Positions 36,137-45,145 of a stretch of 64,000 nucleotides of DNA are shown here, piece after piece. The notes under the pieces were generated by a model that saw nothing but the letters and a program-made list of their open reading frames with translations, searched no databases and had not been told where the DNA came from. The first letter of the stretch is position 1. Each line of letters begins with the position of its first letter. The stretch is from the NCBI RefSeq assembly GCF_036039175.1, contig NZ_JAYXKP010000003.1, forward strand, positions 1 to 64,000, given 5' to 3'. The stretch comes from Marinilactibacillus sp036039175 (lineage in GTDB: Bacteria > Bacillota > Bacilli > Lactobacillales > Carnobacteriaceae_A). The position numbers and the translations under genes were made by a program.

Positions 36137-36160
36137 ATAGATGACGATCATCGACGGTTA

Positions 36161-36201
36161 AAAAAGATCATTCGGATAAGAAATACCCGAATGATCTTTT
36201 T
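36161..36201 (-). terminator. Terminator of dmkB
   Basis: Perfect 15-bp arms (36161-36175 and 36187-36201) with a T tract on the minus strand. The hairpin overlaps the last codon of dmkB. Confidence 0.9.
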
Positions 36202-37180
36202 AGATTTTTCTACTGAGCAATTGTTTAGTCAGTTGATAAATGATTGCTTTCTCTTTTGTATCTGGTAAAGATTTGATTTTTTTTAACGATTTTTCAGTAT
36301 ATTTTTCTGCTAGTCGCTTTGCTTCAGATACACCATCCAATTCAATAACTAACTGACGCACTTTTTTTGTATCTTCTTCTGTCATCTTTTCTTTTTTGTT
36401 CAGTAAAGAGAGAAATGCACTACGATTTTTTCGCATTGCAAAAATTAATGGCGCAGTATAAATGCCTTGTCTAACATCTTCTAGAACCGGCTTACCAAAG
36501 TCCTCTGAGGATATTGTATAATCCAGAACATCATCCAATATTTGAAAGGCCATTCCCATGTGGCTTCCTATATGATAAGCGATTCTAGCTCTTTTCTCTG
36601 GTAGTCCACCTTCAAGAGCTCCTGCATAGCAGGATAAAGCAAATAACTGTGCTGTTTTACCAGATATCTGTGTGAGATATTGTCGAATCGTCATGTGCGT
36701 ATGATAATACAGCCTCATCTGATCCAGCTCACCCATTAAAATTCGTTCCATTCCTTTTGTGTTGACCTCAAACTGCTGATTGCTTTGTACGTATTGTGCA
36801 AGCAATCGAAAAGAGACCGTAAACAGATAATCTCCTGCGTAGACAGCAGCATCTTTTCCGTAACGAGACTGAATCGTTTCCTGTCCCCTTCTTTTTGGTG
36901 AATCATCTATGATATCATCATGGATCAGTGTGGCTGTATGAAGCAGTTCGATTGAAGCAGCTACTGCTTGCGCTCGTTTTGCATCATGCTCTGATCCAAA
37001 CGTCGAAAAAAGAAGGGTATACGCTGGTCTAAGCATTTTCCCGCCTCTATTAAAGACATCCTTTAAAACAGTTTCCACTTCTTTGTTCCGCATCTGAATC
37101 GACCGTTCGATGAGCTTGGTTACTTCTCCCAGTTCGGTCGCTAATTCAGGATACGGTTCCCATATCGAATGTAGTTTCAT
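36200..37180 (-). CDS. dmkB: Polyprenyl diphosphate synthase of the EET locus (DmkB/HepT-like)
   Basis: A 326-residue trans-prenyl diphosphate synthase. The first Asp-rich motif is LIHDDIIDDS with the following RRG, and the second is QILDDVLDYT. It would make the isoprenoid tail (heptaprenyl-type) that DmkA attaches to the naphthoquinone head. AAAGGAG precedes the ATG. It follows ndh2 by 85 nt on the same strand, which ties it to the electron transfer locus rather than to a complete menaquinone operon. Chain length cannot be read from sequence with confidence. Confidence 0.9.
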   Translation of the reverse strand: MKLHSIWEPYPELATELGEVTKLIERSIQMRNKEVETVLKDVFNRGGKMLRPAYTLLFSTFGSEHDAKRAQAVAASIELLHTATLIHDDIIDDSPKRRGQETIQSRYGKDAAVYAGDYLFTVSFRLLAQYVQSNQQFEVNTKGMERILMGELDQMRLYYHTHMTIRQYLTQISGKTAQLFALSCYAGALEGGLPEKRARIAYHIGSHMGMAFQILDDVLDYTISSEDFGKPVLEDVRQGIYTAPLIFAMRKNRSAFLSLLNKKEKMTEEDTKKVRQLVIELDGVSEAKRLAEKYTEKSLKKIKSLPDTKEKAIIYQLTKQLLSRKI

Positions 37181-37265
37181 TGGTATCTCCTTTTAATCCC
37201 ATGAATTTAAAAAAGTGAAAGCGAGCTACTTCCCCCGCCTCCACTCTGTCTGTTTTTATTTAATT

Positions 37266-39107
37266 TTACGTGTGTATAGAAGCACTTTTCCCGTACCAGA
37301 TGGTGCCGGCTTTCTTTTGTATCCAAGGAATCACATAGTAGTCCAGACCGAATGCTCGACCAGATCCATTCATTAATGCGATGGCTACAAAGATAAACCA
37401 GATATTTACCCAATAGAACATGCCAGAAAGTGTAAATGATAAAACCAAGCCAATGGTTGCTGCACTTGTTAGCCAAGTGAACAATCCAAAAATCAGAGCC
37501 AAAGCAATCGCGATTTCAACGCATGTCATAAACTTCTGAAAGAATAGAGCCATTTCTGTATTAGGTATCATAATTTTCATTATACTTTCGAACCAGCTAG
37601 GTGCGTGCTCTAAAATCATCATCGGCTGCTCTCCATAAGCATAGCTTAGACCAAATATCGGTTTCGCAACCTCTTCAACAGCTTCTGAAGCTCCGGAAGT
37701 CGGATCTTGAAGCCATGAGAACGGCAGTAGCACCTGATCTCCAAACCAACTCTCCGCCCCTAATATACCAAACGCTTTCTTCAATCCTTCTACTAACCAC
37801 ATGCTACCATAAAACACCCTTAGAGGAACACTCCATAAAACATTTCCGTATCTAGAAAGGTGTCCGCGGAAAATGTTCCGCTTGTTTTTAATATGGAAAA
37901 ATTCATGAAAGATGTATTGCGTCATATAATAGCCTGAGCGGATATCCAAGAAATACTTCAAATTTACAATATGTTTCATTAAAATGGCAAGAAATCCGCT
38001 TAAATGAATTTTGTCAAATAGATAGGCTACACCATAAGTTGATCCTACCGATACCAACGTACCTTGATAATTTGATTCATGTGGATGTTTTTCTCCACCT
38101 TCTATTTTAGCTACAATATTTGTTGCTGCTGTGTGTCCTGTTTGTTCCGCCGCCTGAACAATCTGTGGTGTAGGTTTTCCGTTTTCTTCATAGTAAACCA
38201 AGTCACCAATGACATACACGTCTTCTAGATCTTTCGCTTCCATATACTCATTCGCAACTAATCTTCCAGCACGTGCTTTTTCAGTTCCAAAATCTTCTAT
38301 ATCTGAATTCGCTTTTACACCGGCTGCCCAGATGAGTGTATGTGTCGCTAGTACTTCATTCGTTTTCAGTTCAACTGAATGCGCCGTAACATTTACAACG
38401 GGTGCTTCGGTTAATATGCGTACTTTCTTTTTACGTAAGTATTTTTCTACTTTACTAGAAGAAACTTTAGGAATTGTACTCAGTATTTCCGGAAGTGCTT
38501 CAACTACAATTAATTCAATTTCACTTGCATCGATATGATATTTTTCTGCAAGGACAGGTTTCCAATCAACCAGTTCCCCAATCATTTCAATTCCTGTTAA
38601 ACCAGAACCACAAACAACGAATCTAAGCATAGCTGCTCTTTTTTCTAAATCGCGCTCTCTAGCAGCTAGAGCAACAGTGTCCTCTATATGACGTCTGATA
38701 CGAACAGCGTCTTCCCATGACCATAGTGTAAAGCCATTTTCTTTAACTCCCGGCGTTCCAAAATCATTCGCTTCTCCACCCATACCGAGTACAAGATAAT
38801 CATATTTGTATTGACCATTTTCTGTGATTACTGTTTTGTCCTCATGATTAAGCTTAGTAACATTATCCGTAATCAGTTGAACGTTTTTTCTTCTAGAGAA
38901 TAAGCGTTGTAAATCATACTGGATGGCATCAGGTTCAACTCGTCCTCCAGCAACCTCATGTAGCTCTGTCATATAAGTATGATAGGGATGGCGATCAATC
39001 AAGGTAATCGCTACTTGATCATTTTTTTTCAGCTTTTTTGAAAGTAGTTTCGCAGCAGATACACCCGCAAAACCTCCTCCAACAACAACAATATTAATCT
39101 GTGGCAT
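37266..39107 (-). CDS. ndh2: Type II NADH dehydrogenase with C-terminal membrane domain (EET Ndh2)
   Basis: A 613-residue protein. Residues 1-about 400 form a two-dinucleotide-binding flavoprotein (VVVGGGFAGVSAAKLL for FAD; VVCGSGLTGIEMIGEL for NADH). The remaining about 200 residues form a membrane module with several helices resembling DoxX-type proteins. This fusion is typical of the Ndh2 found in flavin-based extracellular electron transfer loci, not of plain respiratory Ndh. It oxidises NADH and reduces a membrane quinone. Its promoter is divergent from that of pplA, and both leaders share the core TGATTATCA. Confidence 0.93.
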   Translation of the reverse strand: MPQINIVVVGGGFAGVSAAKLLSKKLKKNDQVAITLIDRHPYHTYMTELHEVAGGRVEPDAIQYDLQRLFSRRKNVQLITDNVTKLNHEDKTVITENGQYKYDYLVLGMGGEANDFGTPGVKENGFTLWSWEDAVRIRRHIEDTVALAARERDLEKRAAMLRFVVCGSGLTGIEMIGELVDWKPVLAEKYHIDASEIELIVVEALPEILSTIPKVSSSKVEKYLRKKKVRILTEAPVVNVTAHSVELKTNEVLATHTLIWAAGVKANSDIEDFGTEKARAGRLVANEYMEAKDLEDVYVIGDLVYYEENGKPTPQIVQAAEQTGHTAATNIVAKIEGGEKHPHESNYQGTLVSVGSTYGVAYLFDKIHLSGFLAILMKHIVNLKYFLDIRSGYYMTQYIFHEFFHIKNKRNIFRGHLSRYGNVLWSVPLRVFYGSMWLVEGLKKAFGILGAESWFGDQVLLPFSWLQDPTSGASEAVEEVAKPIFGLSYAYGEQPMMILEHAPSWFESIMKIMIPNTEMALFFQKFMTCVEIAIALALIFGLFTWLTSAATIGLVLSFTLSGMFYWVNIWFIFVAIALMNGSGRAFGLDYYVIPWIQKKAGTIWYGKSASIHT

Positions 39108-39161
39108 AATGGTATACTCCTTTTAGATACTTAATTATTGTGAATAAATTTCAATTTTAAT

Positions 39162-39170
39162 TGATAATCA
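39162..39170 (-). promoter_or_regulatory. Fur-like half site in the ndh2 leader
   Basis: TGATAATCA on the plus strand, reading TGATTATCA in the ndh2 direction, lies about 20 nt downstream of the expected ndh2 transcription start. It matches the half-repeat of the Fur box TGATAATNATTATCA; the second half is poor. Confidence 0.35.
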
Positions 39171-39194
39171 TTTCACAAAACTATTTATGCATTT

Positions 39195-39223
39195 ATTATA
39201 ACGAAAGCGAGACAATATGTCTA
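39195..39223 (-). promoter_or_regulatory. ndh2-dmkB promoter
   Basis: On the minus strand TAGACA (39218-39223), a 17-nt spacer and TATAAT (39195-39200) form a near-consensus SigA promoter. Confidence 0.75.
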
Positions 39224-39320
39224 TAAGATCTTTAAAATCTTTTTATATTAGGCATTTACGTTACTATCGTACGATTTAACAAATAAAACACTAACTCTAT
39301 AATTATTGTTTGTGAACTTA

Positions 39321-39349
39321 TAGACAAATCAATTTCAGTGTTGTATACT
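39321..39349 (+). promoter_or_regulatory. pplA promoter
   Basis: TAGACA (39321-39326), a 17-nt spacer and TATACT (39344-39349) form a SigA-type promoter. It mirrors the ndh2 promoter on the other strand and has the same -35 hexamer. Confidence 0.72.
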
Positions 39350-39385
39350 ACACTTGTTAAATACTTATCAAGAGAAATCTTCTTT

Positions 39386-39394
39386 TGATTATCA
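39386..39394 (+). promoter_or_regulatory. Fur-like half site in the pplA leader
   Basis: TGATTATCA, identical to the core in the ndh2 leader, lies about 30 nt downstream of the expected pplA transcription start and 23 nt before the ATG. Confidence 0.35.
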
Positions 39395-39416
39395 TACTTA
39401 TTATGGAGGGAATACC

Positions 39417-39914
39417 ATGTTTATCAAAAAAGGCATCATATTCGCAGCAACATTATTTGCTTCAACAATCGTATTAACAGCTTGTGGGAATTCAGATGAT
39501 TCAGCATCTAGCGCTAATGAAGGTACAACAGAAGAATCAACTTCTGCTGAACTACAAGATGGCACTTATTCTTTAAAGGAAACAAACTTTGACGAAAACG
39601 GCTGGCGCGTCCTGTTTGATCTAACTGTCAGTGATGGCAAAATCACAGAGTCCGATTACGATTATGAAGATGCAGATGGAAACTTGAAATCTGAAAATGA
39701 AGAGTATCAGGAAAATATGTCTGAAAAGGTTGGTGTTGGTCCAGCTGATTATATTCCTCAGTTAAACGGAGAATTGGAAGAGAAACAAGATCCTTCTGAA
39801 GTCGATGCTGTTTCTGGTGCGACACACTCTTCCGAAAGCTTTATCAAATATGCCAATCAATTAGTGGACGCTGCTAAAGAAGGCAATACAGATCCTATTG
39901 AAGTGAGCAACTAA
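39417..39914 (+). CDS. pplA: Flavinylated EET lipoprotein PplA-like, single FMN-binding domain
   Basis: A 165-residue surface lipoprotein. The signal peptide ends in lipobox LTAC (Cys23), then a Ser/Thr/Glu linker. One FMN-binding domain follows, with flavinylation motif DAVSGATHSS at residues 130-139, where Thr136 should receive FMN from FmnB. It would carry electrons from the membrane quinone to extracellular flavins or iron. Listeria PplA has two such domains; this one is shorter with one. The start ATG 39417 has GGAGGG 6 nt upstream; the longer frame upstream lacks a signal peptide. A terminator lies between it and fmnB. Confidence 0.9.
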   Translation: MFIKKGIIFAATLFASTIVLTACGNSDDSASSANEGTTEESTSAELQDGTYSLKETNFDENGWRVLFDLTVSDGKITESDYDYEDADGNLKSENEEYQENMSEKVGVGPADYIPQLNGELEEKQDPSEVDAVSGATHSSESFIKYANQLVDAAKEGNTDPIEVSN

Positions 39915-39970
39915 TCTAGGTCTTTCATCCCCTATTATTTTGAATTATAATAGGAAAAGAACCTTACGAT

Positions 39971-40008
39971 AAGCAGACCTTGGATAATCGTCTAAGGTCT
40001 GCTTTTTT
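39971..40008 (+). terminator. Hairpin between pplA and fmnB
   Basis: AAGCAGACCTT (39971-39981) pairs with AAGGTCTGCTT (39994-40004), followed by T6. It should end most pplA transcripts, giving more pplA than fmnB-dmkA message. Confidence 0.88.
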
Positions 40009-40040
40009 ATTCAGTTTTATTTTTAAAGGAGTTTATATAA

Positions 40041-41120
40041 ATGAAAAAAACTAAGGGGTACACATTATTTTCACTTTCGTGTTGTTTATTATTATTTTTA
40101 ACAGGTTGCGGGTCATTTGCTTCCTCTGATAGCCGAAACCTTGCAACTACACCTTATGAAGAAACAGAATTTTTAATGGGAACCGTTGTGAGGATCGCTA
40201 TTTATAATAAAAATTCAGAGGCTGTTTTAGATACAGCTTTTGACCGTATTAAAGAACTTGCAGAATTTATTACAACCGAAGAAGATGGAGAAAGTTCCAT
40301 GATTTCCAGAATCAATGAGCAAGCTGGTAAAGAACCTGTTGCCATATCAGACGATCTTTATGCCCTCATTAAATCATCTGTTACTTATAGCCAAGAGACA
40401 AATGGGAGCTTCGATCTTACGATTGGACCTCTTACGAACTTGTGGAGAATTGGTTATCCAGAAGCACGATTACCTGATCAAGCTGAAATTGATCAAGCTT
40501 TGACGCTCGTTGATTACAATAAGGTTATCCTTAATGATCAGGATCAGACCGTCTTTTTAAAAGACCCTGGTATGCGGCTAGATCTTGGCGCTATTGCAAA
40601 AGGATTTATTACTGATGAAATTGTCCAGGTCCTAAAAGAAAACGATGTAAACACGGCTATAATCGATTTAGGAGGAAACCTGTTTGTAATGGGCAACAGC
40701 CCAAGTGATGAACAAACCGAGTGGCAAGTTGGTATTCAAGATCCTTTTGAAGATCGAGGAACGATTCTTGGTTCTTTGCCGGCTAGCGATGAGTCCATTG
40801 TGACATCTGGTGTCTATGAACGTTTCCTTGAAGTTGATGGCAAACAATATGCTCATTTAATGAATCCCGAAACAGGCTATCCTTTTGACAATGAACTAGC
40901 TGGAGTCAGTGTCGTTACAAAGGAATCCATTGACGGAGATGGATTATCAACTTCTCTTTTTTCAAAAGGATTGGACGAAGGACTTAATTTTGTTAATCAG
41001 CTAGATGGTGTAGATGCCATTTTTGTCACTAAAAATAAAGAGGTTTATGTATCTGATGGATTAAAAGACTTTGATCTTACCAATGATGCGTTTACTCTAA
41101 TGAACGGAGACGACCAATGA
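40041..41120 (+). CDS. fmnB: FAD:protein FMN transferase (ApbE/FmnB), lipoprotein
   Basis: A 359-residue ApbE-family enzyme. A lipoprotein signal ends FLTGC (Cys near 23). The catalytic domain includes TEFLMGTVVRIAIY, the FAD-contacting LDLGAIAKGFITDEI, the AIIDLGGNLFVMG stretch and the late HLMNPETGYP. It transfers FMN from FAD to the threonine of PplA outside the membrane, with Mg2+. AAAGGAG precedes the ATG. It overlaps dmkA by 4 nt (ATGA), so the two are translationally coupled. Confidence 0.95.
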   Translation: MKKTKGYTLFSLSCCLLLFLTGCGSFASSDSRNLATTPYEETEFLMGTVVRIAIYNKNSEAVLDTAFDRIKELAEFITTEEDGESSMISRINEQAGKEPVAISDDLYALIKSSVTYSQETNGSFDLTIGPLTNLWRIGYPEARLPDQAEIDQALTLVDYNKVILNDQDQTVFLKDPGMRLDLGAIAKGFITDEIVQVLKENDVNTAIIDLGGNLFVMGNSPSDEQTEWQVGIQDPFEDRGTILGSLPASDESIVTSGVYERFLEVDGKQYAHLMNPETGYPFDNELAGVSVVTKESIDGDGLSTSLFSKGLDEGLNFVNQLDGVDAIFVTKNKEVYVSDGLKDFDLTNDAFTLMNGDDQ

Positions 41121-42055
41121 CAGCTAGAGTTTTTTTTGATTTAGTAGAAATTAAGACTAAGTTGGCCAGTTTATTTCCATTCATGATTGGTACGTTATTT
41201 ACAGTTTACTATTTTCACATGTTTGATTTTGTTAACACACTAATTTTTTTCTGTTCCATGCTGATCTTTGATATGACAACAACAGCTATTAATAATCTAA
41301 TGGATTATCAGAAAGCTAAAGCTGATGGATATAAAAAAGAGGTCAACATCATTGGGCAAGCCCAAATTTCAGAAAAACTCGTTATTACTTTAATCTTTAC
41401 TATGCTTGCAACTGCTTCTTTGCTAGGTATTCTACTCGTTTTTAGAACTAGTATTTTACTGTTGTTTATGGGCGGCTTATGTTTTTTGATTGGTATCTTT
41501 TACACTTTTGGTCCTGTTCCTATTTCTAGAATGCCTTTAGGAGAAGCTGTTTCCGGTATAACAATGGGCTTTGGTATTTTTTTCCTTTCTGTGTTTGTCA
41601 ATACAGAAAGTGGCCTATTATTGGATTTGATTTATCAGTTTCCCGATTTTAATGTTACGGGAAATAGCTTGTTGTTGATCGTGCTTTTGTTCGTTTCGTT
41701 GCCTCTCGTTTTCTTGATTGCGAATATTATGCTGGCAAACAACTTATGTGATCTTGAACAAGACATTTCAAATCACCGCTATACTCTTCCGTATTATATT
41801 GGTAAAAAAAGAGGAATCCAGTTATTTAATGTATTGGTTTATGCTAGTTATATTGTCATTGTGGTTGCCGTTTTATCGACACTATTACACCCTATTCTAT
41901 TACTGATACTATTGACCTTGTTTCCCATCAGAAAAAATTTACAGCAGTTTAATCGAGCTCAGATCAAAGAAAAGACATTTGTTATCGCAATTAAGAATCT
42001 TGTTCTATTCTGTGGAGCAGAGACTATTTTACTCGCTATCAGTTTATTTTTATAA
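41117..42055 (+). CDS. dmkA: UbiA-family prenyltransferase of the EET locus (DmkA)
   Basis: A 312-residue membrane prenyltransferase with about eight or nine helices. The two Asp-rich substrate motifs are TAINNLMDYQKAKADG and MLANNLCDLEQDISNHRYT, which match the MenA-type pattern. It would join 1,4-dihydroxy-2-naphthoate to the DmkB polyprenyl chain, giving demethylmenaquinone for Ndh2 to reduce. It overlaps fmnB by 4 nt. No menA-methyltransferase is nearby, consistent with demethylmenaquinone as the end product. The naphthoate source is not encoded in the window. Confidence 0.9.
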   Translation: MTARVFFDLVEIKTKLASLFPFMIGTLFTVYYFHMFDFVNTLIFFCSMLIFDMTTTAINNLMDYQKAKADGYKKEVNIIGQAQISEKLVITLIFTMLATASLLGILLVFRTSILLLFMGGLCFLIGIFYTFGPVPISRMPLGEAVSGITMGFGIFFLSVFVNTESGLLLDLIYQFPDFNVTGNSLLLIVLLFVSLPLVFLIANIMLANNLCDLEQDISNHRYTLPYYIGKKRGIQLFNVLVYASYIVIVVAVLSTLLHPILLLILLTLFPIRKNLQQFNRAQIKEKTFVIAIKNLVLFCGAETILLAISLFL

Positions 42056-42066
42056 TGACACAGCAC

Positions 42067-42110
42067 AAAAAGAAGCTAACAGTAATAAAAATACTGTCAG
42101 CTTCTTTTTT
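42067..42110. terminator. Bidirectional terminator between dmkA and eetA
   Basis: AAAAAGAAGCT and AGCTTCTTTTTT arms with inner ACAGT/ACTGT pairing, one mismatch, and A/T tracts on both sides. Confidence 0.9.
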
Positions 42111-42127
42111 TACGCTCCTGTTTTTAT

Positions 42128-42577
42128 CTAAAGTGGAATAATGATTTCTTCTTGATCATCTTGTTTTTCATCAGATGATTTTGATTGGATTTCAATAATC
42201 AATTTGTGCGGGAGGACCACAACGGTTTCTCCTGGACGACTGATCCAGCCTTTTCTAACACCCAACTGATCTGGACTATTGTCTTCTTTATTCCGAATTC
42301 TGGTTCCATCTACCTCGACAATATTGTACTGATCGTCAGATGGATAGAACGTCATCAATTCGTGAGGTGTTTCCTCAGACAATTCTACACTATACACTTC
42401 TTCTCCAGCAATCTTAACTGTAGCAATTGTTTTGGCATCTTCATCGATCGTACTTAAATGAACCCCATAGACAATATGTGGAATGAAAGACGCGACAAAC
42501 AAGCAGACGATAATAACAGCATCTAGTGGTTTCATTTTACTTAAATGAAACCTGATCTTCTCCATCACTTCATTCAT
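42128..42577 (-). CDS. eetA: NusG domain II-containing membrane protein (EetA-like)
   Basis: A 149-residue protein with one N-terminal membrane helix (about 18-38). A single beta-rich NusG-II-like domain follows, with VKIAGEEVYSVELSE in the middle and the highly conserved-looking GVRKGWISRPGETVVVLPHKLIIEI near the end (shown in part). Such proteins accompany EET loci, where EetA and the membrane protein EetB are thought to support electron transfer or quinone supply. No eetB was found in the window. It sits convergent to dmkA and upstream of the prs terminator. Confidence 0.82.
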   Translation of the reverse strand: MNEVMEKIRFHLSKMKPLDAVIIVCLFVASFIPHIVYGVHLSTIDEDAKTIATVKIAGEEVYSVELSEETPHELMTFYPSDDQYNIVEVDGTRIRNKEDNSPDQLGVRKGWISRPGETVVVLPHKLIIEIQSKSSDEKQDDQEEIIIPL

Positions 42578-42610
42578 CCTTTCTATCCAATGGATCTATG
42601 TAAACATTAA

Positions 42611-42665
42611 AAACACTAGACGCCGTAAATCTCTTGAAGATTTACGGCTTAAAGGTCTAGTGTTT
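42611..42665 (-). terminator. Terminator of prs
   Basis: A compound hairpin: outer AAACACTAGAC/GTCTAGTGTTT arms (42611-42621, 42655-42665) and an inner GCCGTAAATCT stem with 5-nt loop. T5 follows on the minus strand. Confidence 0.9.
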
Positions 42666-42686
42666 CATCCTGCAATATCGTTTAAT

Positions 42687-43661
42687 TTATTTTTTGAATT
42701 TTTTCTCGAATAAAGGGCTGACTGATTTATTTTCGTGGATACGTTTAATCGCGTGTCCCATCAATTCACCAACACTTACCTGAGCGATTTTTTCAATTTT
42801 TTGTTCTTCCGGCAAGTTGATTGAGTCCGTAACAACCATTTTCTTAATCGGAGAAGCTTCCAGTCTCTCAATAGCTGGACCTGAAAATACCGCATGTGTT
42901 CCACATGCATAAACTTCTTTTGCACCTTGATTGATTAAGGCATCTGCAGCAAGTGTGATTGTGCCTGCTGTGTCCACTAAATCATCAATCAATACTGCAG
43001 TTTTACCATTTACATTTCCAACAATATTCATGACTTCAGCTACGTTCGCTTTAGGTCTACGCTTGTCTATGATCGCTATCGGAGATTTAAGGAATTCTGC
43101 TAGTTTACGCGCACGAGTTACTCCTCCGTGATCGGGAGATACAACAACTGTGTCCTCTCCACAAAGACCTTTATCTAAGAACCAGTTCGCAAGTAGCGAC
43201 GCGCCTAGAAGATGATCTACTGGAATATCGAAGAACCCTTGAATCTGAGAAGCATGCAAATCAAGCGTCAAAATGCGGTCTGCACCTGCTTGAGTAATCA
43301 TATTCGCAACTAGTTTAGCTGTGATTGGTTCACGAGATCTAGCTTTTCTATCTTGTCTTGCATAACCATAATAAGGAATCACGACATTAATCGTTTTAGC
43401 ACTTGCTCTTCTCAATGCATCGATCATGATCAATACTTCCATTAAATGATCATTAGCAGGAGCGGATGTAGATTGAATCAAGTAGACATGATCACCACGA
43501 ATACTTTCTTCAATATTGATACGAATCTCTCCATCACTAAATTTCTTGACAGAAACGTCACCTAGTTCAACACCAACGTCTTTTGCAATTTTCTCTGCAA
43601 GGGGAACGTTAGAACTCAAAGCAAAAATCTTAAGTTTTGGATCAGAATACAATTCGGACAT
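42687..43661 (-). CDS. prs: Ribose-phosphate pyrophosphokinase
   Basis: A 324-residue cytosolic enzyme that makes PRPP from ribose 5-phosphate and ATP for purine, pyrimidine, NAD and amino acid synthesis. The signature VLTLDLHASQIQGFF-like region (LTLDLHASQIQGFFDIP) and the PRPP loop AVLIDDLVDTAGT are intact. Start is ATG 43661, with GGAGG 7 nt upstream. An in-frame 24-codon extension is rejected because it contains that RBS. It follows glmU by 110 nt, the standard glmU-prs order. Confidence 0.98.
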   Translation of the reverse strand: MSELYSDPKLKIFALSSNVPLAEKIAKDVGVELGDVSVKKFSDGEIRINIEESIRGDHVYLIQSTSAPANDHLMEVLIMIDALRRASAKTINVVIPYYGYARQDRKARSREPITAKLVANMITQAGADRILTLDLHASQIQGFFDIPVDHLLGASLLANWFLDKGLCGEDTVVVSPDHGGVTRARKLAEFLKSPIAIIDKRRPKANVAEVMNIVGNVNGKTAVLIDDLVDTAGTITLAADALINQGAKEVYACGTHAVFSGPAIERLEASPIKKMVVTDSINLPEEQKIEKIAQVSVGELMGHAIKRIHENKSVSPLFEKKFKK

Positions 43662-43771
43662 GTGGGCCTCCAATTTTTCTATGCGTCTATTTTTTCCATC
43701 TATAAGTTTATGATGAAGTTTAAGATAAATCAATATTCTTCTTCAATAATAACGCTTTTTTAGAGAGAGTT

Positions 43772-45145
43772 CTAATCTTTTTGTGGCATTTTTGTAAAAT
43801 ATGACTCTTTTATCGTTTGTCTGGTACGTGCGATTGCTAAAGAATTTTCAGGAACCGTATGTGTAATCGTTGATCCAGCAGCGATATAAGCATTTTTTTC
43901 TACAGTAACGGGCGCAATCAAGTTTGCGTTGCATCCTATAAAAGAATTGTCTCCAACAATGACTTTATGCTTTTGTTTTCCATCGTAATTAACAAAGATC
44001 GTTCCACATCCAACGTTGATATTTTCACCAAGTTCAGCGTCTCCAACATATGTCAAATGACCAATCTTTGTATTTTTACCAACTGTTGCTTTCTTAATTT
44101 CTACAAAGTTCCCGATATGAACAGATTCTTCTAATACAGTTTGCGGTCTCAAATGACTATTCGGTCCGATGTCACTATCATTCCCCATAATAGATTCTTC
44201 TAGCATTGAGCTGGTTACTTGGACTCGATCACCAACTGTGCTGTCTACAATAACAGAGTGAGCTCCAATGAATGCTTCGTCCCCAATCGTTGTCTCACCT
44301 TTCAAGTAAACACCTGGTTCAATCGTCGTATCTTGACCGATTTGAACATCACTTTCAATATACGTATTAGACGGATCTATAATCGAAACACCGTTACGCA
44401 TATGTTTTTCGTTGATTCGTTCTTTCATGACTTTATTAGCTTGAGCAAGTGCCACACGGTCATTCACACCTAAAGCTTCGTCCATGTTGGCTAGCTGATA
44501 CGCTTCAACTAGTTCATCTTGCTTTTTCAGAATTTCAATAACATCAGGAAGATAATACTCCCCCTGCACATTTTCATTTTTGACCATTTCCAACGCTTTA
44601 AAAAGCGCTTTGTTGTCGAAGCAATACGTACCTGTGTTGATTTCTTTTACTTTTGCTTCTTCATCTGTGGCATCTTTTTGCTCTACAATTTTCGTAACGC
44701 CTTCTTCTTCCGTACGAATGACACGACCGTACCCAAAAGGATTTTCTGCATAAGCTGTCAGCACTGTTGCTTTTGCCTGTTCTTTTTCGTGGAATTCTAT
44801 TAGTCCTTCCAGCGTTTCAGCTGTAAGAAGAGGTGTATCTCCACAGATAACGAGTGTCGTACCTTCTTTATCTTTTAAGACAGAAGAAGCTTGTTTTACT
44901 GCATGAGCCGTTCCTAATTGTTCTTCCTGAAGCACATAGGCGCTTTTGTCTCCAAGATAATCTTGAACGGTTTCAGCTCCTACACCAGAAACGGTAACGA
45001 TTTGGTCCATTCCAACGATCTGTGCTTGATCTACAACGTGTCCTACCATCGGTTTACCCATTACCGGGTGCATCACTTTATATAATTTTGATTTCATACG
45101 CGTGCCTTGTCCAGCGGCTAATATAACTGCATAACGATTACTCAC
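43772..45145 (-). CDS. glmU: Bifunctional GlmU: glucosamine-1-P acetyltransferase / GlcNAc-1-P uridyltransferase
   Basis: A 457-residue enzyme completing UDP-GlcNAc synthesis for peptidoglycan. The N-terminal pyrophosphorylase has LAAGQGTRMKS. The C-terminal left-handed beta-helix of hexapeptide repeats (about 250-440) carries the acetyltransferase, with GHLTYVGDAELG and the late NANLIAPVTVEKNAYIAAGS. I prefer the GTG at 45145, 7 nt from GGGAG; the ATG 6 nt further up is only 1-2 nt from it. It lies downstream of a clear SigA promoter and upstream of prs. Confidence 0.97.
   Translation of the reverse strand: MSNRYAVILAAGQGTRMKSKLYKVMHPVMGKPMVGHVVDQAQIVGMDQIVTVSGVGAETVQDYLGDKSAYVLQEEQLGTAHAVKQASSVLKDKEGTTLVICGDTPLLTAETLEGLIEFHEKEQAKATVLTAYAENPFGYGRVIRTEEEGVTKIVEQKDATDEEAKVKEINTGTYCFDNKALFKALEMVKNENVQGEYYLPDVIEILKKQDELVEAYQLANMDEALGVNDRVALAQANKVMKERINEKHMRNGVSIIDPSNTYIESDVQIGQDTTIEPGVYLKGETTIGDEAFIGAHSVIVDSTVGDRVQVTSSMLEESIMGNDSDIGPNSHLRPQTVLEESVHIGNFVEIKKATVGKNTKIGHLTYVGDAELGENINVGCGTIFVNYDGKQKHKVIVGDNSFIGCNANLIAPVTVEKNAYIAAGSTITHTVPENSLAIARTRQTIKESYFTKMPQKD

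Noticed and set aside
43662..43733. N-terminal extension of prs
   Set aside because: It runs through the strong GGAGG site and lacks homology; the 324-residue form matches the family.
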